From: Larix sibirica
Lineage: Eukaryota > Streptophyta > Pinopsida > Pinales > Pinaceae
Assembly (NCBI GenBank): GCA_004151065.3
Contig: NWUY0300009780.1
Coordinates: 7,011 to 20,169, forward strand
Length of the DNA stretch: 13,159 nt
Reading direction: 5' to 3'
The notes beneath the pieces were generated by a model, which saw nothing but the letters and a program-made list of their open reading frames with translations, was not told the origin of the DNA and searched no databases. Both the position numbers and the translations under genes were made by a program. Of the stretch, positions 7,404 to 13,159 are shown piece by piece; within the stretch, counting starts at the first letter, position 1; every line of letters starts with the position of its first letter.

Positions 7404-8455
7404 TTATTTGATTGATATTTGTCCAGAAGATACTATTGACATGGTTGCATCCCAAGGGAGAAAACACCCATGATGGTGCATGTCATCCCATGAGTACTTA
7501 GGGTTAGTTAGAGCTTTGATAGTTTCTTCATCACTAAGGAAAATGGGGGTAGAAAGGTTGAGCAAATCATACATCACAAGAGGTGATGAAGATGACAAGG
7601 TTGGTGAGATACACCCAATATGTATGTTACAGGATTTTGATAAGGGTTTGAAAGATGGCAATCCAAATGAGGAAATGTATTAGATGGATACTATTACTCT
7701 ACTCGATTTTTTGAGGGGATGTACCTATTCAATCTTCGTGACTTGTGTTTCAATTGATCACAAGTATAATTCTGCCAAGGTGGCTTAAAACAATTTAAAT
7801 TCCAAACAATGATGTGAATGATGGTCATAGATACACATAATGCACAAGGGTGATTAGTACACAACGTATCGATGCACTGCTTAGTAGCACCATGAAGAGT
7901 AACTTGAACCACGAGGATGGTTTTATCACTATTCACCTCCTAAACATGGATATGGATTTGTAGGAGAATAATTTTTTGACATTGGTTGGTGGTATGATTG
8001 AGGAAATCAAAAATTGAGCAAGGTGTTTGGGGCTTGTTTTGTGTGGTGATGGGAATAGGGATGATCGAGTCTAGGGCGAAAACGTACCCAATTTTCTTAC
8101 TTTTGAGACTAACCCTCTTCTTTTTCTAAGGAGGATGGGTGGAATGGTGGTTCTTGGTTAACCATGATATGCGGTACATTGGAAGTACCACCAAGTTGGG
8201 AAGGTGTTAAAATCACTCGGGGGGAAGGAGGTGGGTTAGATGTCGTGAGGTGCCAAATAGAGAGACCTGAATTAAACCCTAGAAGGTTGAGAGTTTCCAT
8301 CATAGGGGTTCCTAGAATTTTAGGGATAAGAAAGGAATTTGATGAATAGGGTTTCCCACCCATGATTGACCTAACATTGGAGTAGAAGCGAGTTAACTAT
8401 TCATATGTGATGAATAGTTTTCAAGCATGACTATAAACATCCGATATGTTCCCTC
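7404..8455 (-). pseudogene. Protease-RT spacer region of the Ty3/gypsy relic
   Basis: The low-coordinate part, an 85-codon open frame at 7661-7404, is clearly pol: LSDEETIKALTNPKYSWDDM followed by HHHGCFLPWDA, a landmark upstream of RT in plant Ty3/gypsy elements. It ends at a TAA at 7404-7406, after which pol resumes in the same frame. Between 7694 and 8363 two other minus frames are open (80 and 84 codons, at 7936-7694 and 8363-8109). They are probably decayed spacer; I recognise no domain in them. Confidence 0.6.
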
Positions 8456-9080
8456 TTAAGGGATGTGGGGTGGTGGAACTAGAAAGATACCAATCAAAGA
8501 GATATCTTTGAATATTTTAGGACCAAATTCAATGAACGAAGGCATATAGAGGCTACCTTCGACAACTAGTAGAACATTATTAGAGTTGAAATTTGATCTG
8601 GGATCATGATAAGTAAGTTGATCTAGTGTTATGAATTTACTAGTATATGGGAACATCATGAGACAAAAAATGGTAGAAGCAATAGGTTTCATAGCATACA
8701 TATAATTATTACCAAAGAGGATGTTGTAATCTAACTGGGCGTCTACAACTTCAATCTCAACCAAGATAGTTTTTCCTGCAAGTTCAATGGGAACATTTAT
8801 TAAAGGCCTTTTGGATACCAAGGGTAGTCGTCACATGCATGTAGAGTCATGAGTGATGTGGATAACTCAAGGGGACCATAATATATTCCAAATGTGTGTA
8901 GACATAACACATGTGCATGCCCCTTCATCGATGATACACTGATGGAAAATCAAATTCTAGATGTTGACGAGAACCTAAAATGCTATAGAAAACGGGAAGG
9001 TTGGGTTCCATTCCATATAAATCAAAATTAATCAGGTGAGCATTAGAAGGATCGCTCATACCCAAAGCGGAAAAAGAAAT
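8456..9080 (-). pseudogene. Aspartic protease (retropepsin) relic
   Basis: Starting near 9079, FSALGMSDPSNAHLINFDL gives the lead-in to the protease. The catalytic motif follows in another frame as IIDEGACTCVMS (codons at about 8935-8900), a DXGA-type active site with Cys where Ser or Thr is usual. Two stops later the frame reopens for 121 codons (8821-8456) with LINVPIELAGKTILVEIEVV and DAQLDYNILFGNNYMYAM, the flap and second-loop region, then KFITLDQLTYHDP. Retropepsin cleaves gag-pol during particle maturation. The stops make this copy non-functional. Confidence 0.8.
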
Positions 9081-9246
9081 TTGCATTGTGCTGGTCAATT
9101 TTGTAGAAATTCTAAAGTAGACATGGCAGTGGGAGACTAGACAAAATCATTCACAAAACTAAAGTTGTGTGAAATCTAGCATTGGGTTTCTATGTCCTAT
9201 GATGTAAAGGAAATTTGGATACCTTCATGGTAGGTTCCATGTTGGG
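9081..9246 (-). other. Gag-protease junction, decayed
   Basis: This short piece lies between the gag tail and the protease. Minus-strand frames are broken by stops and only faint continuity with the protease lead-in is visible. Nothing is independently identifiable. Confidence 0.4.
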
Positions 9247-10121
9247 TCACATAATGTATAGCAGTCCATTTGTTAGGGGTGAATCTTTGCCCTTATAAAA
9301 AATTTCAGCTTTTAATGGCATACCATATTGGTGACAATGGGTTTGAACATTAACATGTACTAATGTCATGAAGATGTTTTGGAAGGAAGGGTTTCCAAGT
9401 GGAGTTGACATAAACAATTGATTTGGTTGAGGTACCCTCGGCTGAGTTGCAACTAACCCTTGAGGGGGGAATGGATTTTGCAACACCATTGGCTAAGTAG
9501 GGGTAGGAGGTGGGTGTTGAGTACTAGATTGGCCTTGAGAGGCACTAGAAGGCTCATGTTTTCAAGCCTCTTCCCACAACTAACGGGCTCGAGAGAGGTG
9601 TGGACAATGATGGGTATATGGCCCATGAAATCTATAAAAGGAACACGGGAGATTAGTTTGTAGTTGAGGATTTTTTTCTTATTTAATAGGTTTATTTAAA
9701 TATTGAATTATGGGGTTCGAATTTCCCCCAGTGTTAGCAGGTTGGTTAGGTGGATTAATCCCATCCTTCAAGTTTTGTTTATTTATTGTTCTTATTGTTA
9801 TTATTCGGCTACACATTTTGATTGTTGGGTGCACGTTGATTATTGGGTGCATTTTGTTGAGCATAAATATTCCCTTGACGAAGAGGGTTGGGTTGATTAA
9901 CAATGGCTTGAGGTTGGGGCATATTGCATTGTGGTACTGAAGGGGATAGTAAAGGTCTAGGAAATAGGTACTAATATAGGTTATAGGATGGTGGAGGCAC
10001 ATATGCGATAGAATCACTACTACACATAGTTCCACTACATGGGAGTGAGTAGGAGGTGATAGCTCCCACATATGATGATGAGTTTCACTACTTATAAGAA
10101 TAGTAGGGCATATGAGTTTTC
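9247..10121 (-). pseudogene. Gag tail relic, Gln/Asn/Pro-rich, truncated at an N
   Basis: The minus strand carries low-complexity Gln/Asn/Pro-rich sequence spread over two frames: QCNMPQPQAIVNQPNPLRQG, QQNAPNNQRAPNNQNV, then PPNQPANTGGNSNPIIQYLN. Next comes PCSFYRFHGPYTHHCP (about 9603-9650), which resembles a CCHC zinc knuckle in which the second Cys and the His have been lost. MVLQNPFPPQGLVATQPRVP follows in an 80-codon open frame at 9489-9247. This matches the nucleocapsid end of a Ty3/gypsy gag. The capsid domain that should precede it is missing because the sequence is interrupted at the N (10122). Confidence 0.55.
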
Positions 10122-10122
10122 N
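10122..10122. other. Single N at the left edge of copy B
   Basis: One ambiguous base separates the gag relic from the first base of copy B of the 2,756-bp repeat. Its position exactly at the repeat boundary marks an assembly join rather than a random base-calling failure. Confidence 0.9.
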
Positions 10123-10975
10123 GTTTCCTTCCTATCCCCTAATGCTTATTTTCATTAAGCACATTAGAACCACCATTAATAATAGTCCATGCATGGGGAC
10201 ATGTAGCAAGTGGAGTGTAAAGCCGAATTATGGAGCATTTTATGGCCGGGATGAGTATGGTATGGCACCACACATTCCATCCCTCCCAATATCCTGTCAT
10301 TTTGAATGTGTATGGGTTATTTATCTGGGAGAAGGTGGGATAATGGAATTCTACTTGCCTTTTTGGTCTTGCTTGGGTATAGTGGGTGGAGTCGGCTCTA
10401 GCATCCCCGACTTAGTTAAGGCATGTTAGAACAATTCCCAGCTTATTCGATGGCATAGTCCCAAGGTTATATTTGTCCTCTGGTATTTCATTCTCAGGTC
10501 ATTGAGTCGGGGGCACCAATGGGTAGAAGGGATCCCCCAATGGACTTGTTGGCATTTTGTTGGGGTTCCATAGTTACACAGTTAATTGGGTAGGCATAGT
10601 GCCTTCATATTTTGTTGGACTATGTCATATATGTTTAATTGGATTAGTCATCATGTGTTTGTTGATGATGATCCTTCATGGTTTGATGAATTGAGGACTT
10701 TAGTTATCTTTGTGAGTGTTGGTTACTCTTGCTCATGAATAAAACCTTGAGAGAGGCAGGACCATTCTGGTTAGAATTTAGGTATTTCCTTGGTCGACTA
10801 CCCCCCCCACTCCCGACGGTGAAATTTCATTTCCTCCACCCCTGTTGTGTTCTATATACACCTAGGTGATTCTAAGCTTCATGGACTGCCTAGTTTTCCT
10901 TAGACATGTAGAGGATTATGCATAGGCATGAAGACTTTATTGATGAAAATAGGACTTCCTGCATGTTTTTTTTCC

Positions 10976-11281
10976 AACATAGTCCATAGCAATGAGCATT
11001 CGATCTATTCCAAGCTCAAGGACATTGTTTTGTAGCAAAAGAGACAAATACAAGATCTTGAGGCAGAAAGTGTGACTTTTAAATTCACAATTGATGTTAT
11101 CCTCAAAGGAAATTGCTCAATAGCCTCCAACCATCAACAATCACTAGGCTTTACTTTGTTTGTCACCAAAGAAGAAGAAACAATCTCGCAAATGATTGAA
11201 GGCATGGAGAATGAGAATCCATGACTACAACAAGAGAATGAAGAACCATGAGAAGCCTACAACCAATGCTCATTTCACTAA
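10976..11281 (+). pseudogene. Coiled-coil-like relic, copy B
   Basis: Copy of the relic at 1109-1414 with the same three internal stops and the same Glu/Gln/Lys-rich reading. No differences from copy A were seen here. Confidence 0.3.
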
Positions 11282-11865
11282 ATCTCTAGCATGATATGTA
11301 AATATTTTCCTGTATTAGACATATATTATTGGGTTTCTACCTATAGTAGTCTTTTGGTTTTCTCTAAAAGGGATTTCAGGATAGTTATGACATATTTTTG
11401 TGTTTTGGAAGATTTGGTGACCACGCCCAAACCATCTCACATGTTTGTATTACTCAATTGTACAGTTCAGCTACATCATTTTAATGCAAACTTATAATCG
11501 TTACTATTTGTTTAAAGTATTACTCAAAGTATTTATATAACTAATTTAAAAATTGAAAACTTGATATGGCCTTAAGTTGGAAAATGGTGAAGCTCGGGTG
11601 CGAGGGTCCGAAGTCACGAGGGTGCGAAGGCTTCAGAGTCTCAGCGTAGCCCTAAGATGGAGTGCAGAAGAGTTTTAAGCGAGGATCAGGCAAGCAACAA
11701 AGGGGAGCAGGGCGGCATAGAAAGCGAGGTCTACAACACTCGTGGAGCAGGACAGCGGTTAAAAGGAGTACGTACCAAAAGTAATCCCTCTGGCAACTGG
11801 ACAGAACTTTTTTTTAAGCATTTCTTTAAGGTTAAGACGGCTCGCACCTGTGAAACTTCCATACA

Positions 11866-12878
11866 ATGGAAGAGGATGAGGTGGACTATGAGCCAGAGGA
11901 TTCAAGCGAACCAATTTTCTGCACGAAGGCGGAAGCACATTACTCCAGTAATTCTCAACCCTCTCCATCTACAAAAGTAATGTTGACAGATGACGTCCCG
12001 ATGACCCAAAGCATATCGTTTCATAACGTCATTCCACGAAAGGAATCCGCCACCCACAACAACTCTTTCCAACCTGCCAAAATAGGAAAATCCAAAGGAA
12101 TAAGAGCCAAGAAAGCACCGGCGGAATGTGTAGTGGGAAAGGATATCAGTATAGACCAGATACCAGAATACTTGCAACTAGCACTGATCGGGAGATTTTG
12201 TGGTAAAAACCCTGGAAAAATCGCGTTGATAAACTGGATGGAGGAAAATTGGGTGGGAAGTTTGGGCTATACACCTGAATTCTACACTCTCCCTCGAGGT
12301 TGGTTCCTTTTAAAATTGTGGGAGAAGGAAGATGGTGCTTTGTTAATGAGCAGACAATGGAATTGGGGACCCTCTAGATTAGTACTTAAAAACTGGAGGA
12401 TTGATTTTAACCCAATCAAAGAACCTCACAATATACAACAAGTTTGGGTGATACTACCGGGGTTACCCCTGGTTTTTTGGCAGAAGCAGTTACTGGAAGC
12501 TTTTGGCAACAAAATTGGGAAATTCATAGCGCTAGAGGAAGACTGGGAACATAAAACAGATCGACGTTGCACAAGAATCCTAGTTGAATTGGACACCAGA
12601 GACGGGCTGTTTGAAGATTTGGTTATAGAAATGCATGGAAGTAGGTGGACGCAAAGGCTCGATTATTGGAAGCTTCCCTTCCGTTGTTTTGGTTGTCGGA
12701 AGGTTGGGCACTTACAGAGATATTGTCCGGGACGTTCATCACCTTCACCGATGAAAAAAAATTGGGTAAAAAAGTCCACCACCCCTGTCGCCGTGGAGCC
12801 TCCTAGCATTTCGACGTCACCATTAGACCCGGAAGCGACAGGGAATGTTACAGAAGTTCTACAAAAAGTAGAGACCTC
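11866..12878 (+). CDS. ORF1/gag-like protein, copy B, 3' partial
   Basis: Same start and same protein as the gene at 1999 through residue 337, including the whole DUF4283 region and the CCHC knuckle. It is cut at the N at 12879. The few codons that appear to follow the N (REKNK, stop) belong to unrelated flanking DNA and are not a real C-terminus. The splice donor and native stop of copy A are absent. Confidence 0.75.
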
Positions 12879-12879
12879 N
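12879..12879. other. Single N at the right edge of copy B
   Basis: One ambiguous base falls inside the gag-like reading frame, exactly where similarity to copy A ends (copy A continues from 3012). It marks a second assembly join. Confidence 0.9.
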
Positions 12880-13159
12880 AGAGAGAAAAACAAGTAGAAG
12901 TGAATACCTGGAGAAAGAGGACAAGTGTGCTAATTTTCTAGGTCACATACTCTACATAGGAGTGAGAAAGAATGAAAAACTCTCTCGTTTCTCTATTTAT
13001 ATGAGAGGTATGGGAAGCCAACAATACTATGTTGGCACAGGCCCTTACAAGTAAACTACATGAACTCTTGTAGGCCACAAAAGTGAGATAGAGGGGTGTC
13101 GTCCAATGATGTGGGAGTGTTGCTATATCTATTGGGAACCTAATCCTTGGTGTTAGGAA
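12880..13159 (-). other. Possible LTR or promoter fragment
   Basis: No coding is seen on either strand. On the minus strand a TATA-like ATATAAATAG (12993-13002) is followed by a pyrimidine- and purine-biased leader (GAGAAACGAGAGAG, TTTTTCATTC, then CTCTTTCTCCAGG). This layout fits the U3/R part of a plant LTR or a gene promoter facing left. A short inverted repeat, GCCAACA/TGTTGGC (13017-13023 and 13030-13036), lies just upstream of the box. No TG/CA termini or second LTR copy is visible in the window. Confidence 0.3.

Larger units (their letters stand above)
5290..10121 (-). mobile_element. Ty3/gypsy LTR retrotransposon relic, gag-pol, minus strand
   Basis: Reading from high to low coordinates, the domain order is gag tail, protease, reverse transcriptase, RNase H, integrase. 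The order RT-RNase H-integrase is that of Ty3/gypsy (Copia has integrase first). Segments of pol are recognisable in all three minus frames, split by many stops and frameshifts, so nothing here can be active. It is truncated on both sides. The integrase core ends soon after its first catalytic Asp. The capsid part of gag and the 5' LTR lie beyond the N at 10122. The motif style (WDDMHHHGCFLP, ALTNPKYS, FHDLVLAYLDE) suggests a non-chromoviral (OTA/Tat-like) plant lineage, which is less certain than the superfamily. Confidence 0.9.
10123..12878 (+). repeat. 2,756-bp direct repeat, copy B
   Basis: Second copy of 256-3011, same orientation, two single-base differences found (10523 and 10633), no indels. 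It starts on the first base after one N and ends on the last base before another. It contains the same contents as copy A up to the middle of the ORF1/gag-like gene. The near-identity, the missing natural ends and the two Ns point to a redundant or misplaced contig. A true recent duplication cannot be excluded from sequence alone. Confidence 0.97.

Noticed and set aside
7480-7683. 67-codon plus frame opposite the ALTNPKYS pol segment
   Set aside because: Opposite a recognisable Ty3/gypsy pol stretch, with no features of its own. The plus frame at 8164-8349 was set aside for the same reason.
9460-9940. Plus frames of 65-76 codons across the gag tail
   Set aside because: Antisense to the Gln/Asn-rich gag relic; the hydrophobic runs are reverse complements of Asn/Gln codons.
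10112-10429. Longer N-terminal version of the 95-codon frame in copy B
   Set aside because: The extra residues come from reading through the N at 10122 into unrelated DNA.
256-12878. The two 2.76-kb copies as LTRs of one large element enclosing the Ty3/gypsy relic
   Set aside because: They contain a protein-coding gene, lack TG...CA ends and target duplications, one copy ends mid-gene at an N, and the inner element reads minus strand with truncated ends.
12663-12893. 76-codon minus frame running across the N at 12879
   Set aside because: Antisense to the gag-like gene and reads through an assembly join.

Overview
The window reads as nuclear DNA from a seed plant: AT-rich, gene-poor and packed with plant retrotransposon relics. 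Two lines support this. One is an intact open reading frame for a plant LINE (L1-type) ORF1/gag-like protein, with a DUF4283 domain and a CCHC zinc knuckle. The other is a long, heavily decayed Ty3/gypsy gag-pol on the minus strand. Relics this old and still alignable would suit a large, slowly purged genome such as a gymnosperm's, but that is inference; no species marker is visible. No tRNA, rRNA, CRISPR array or bacterial-type operon was seen.

Layout. 1-288: unrecognised plus-strand coding relic, broken by a 14-bp tandem duplication. 256-3011: first copy of a 2,756-bp segment. It holds unrecognised DNA (289-1108), a coiled-coil-like relic with stops (1109-1414), a CpG-rich leader (about 1720-1910) and most of the 359-residue ORF1/gag-like gene (1999-3078). 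A good-looking splice donor lies just before that gene's stop. 3079-3381: AT-rich, no gene. 3382-4889: decayed minus-strand gene of unknown family, with 16 indel-free units of a 21-bp (7-residue) repeat in the middle. 4928-5290: AT-rich, no gene. About 5290-10121: the minus-strand Ty3/gypsy relic, from integrase fragment through RNase H, reverse transcriptase and protease to a gag tail at the high-coordinate end. 10123-12878: second copy of the 2,756-bp segment, flanked exactly by single N bases at 10122 and 12879. 12880-13159: a piece with a minus-strand TATA-like box, possibly an LTR fragment.

The two copies have a constant offset of 9,867 bp, no indels and only two differences that I found. 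With an N at each edge, the second copy most likely reflects assembly joining or a misplaced redundant contig rather than a biological insertion. It also cuts the Ty3/gypsy element off from its capsid region and 5' LTR.

Only the ORF1/gag-like gene is intact. The rest is a graveyard in which many stops sit where Gln or Arg codons are expected, as C-to-T decay of methylated DNA would give. The most interesting leads are the unknown heptad-repeat gene at 3382-4889 and the chance that the ORF1/gag-like gene is a domesticated, spliced host gene.
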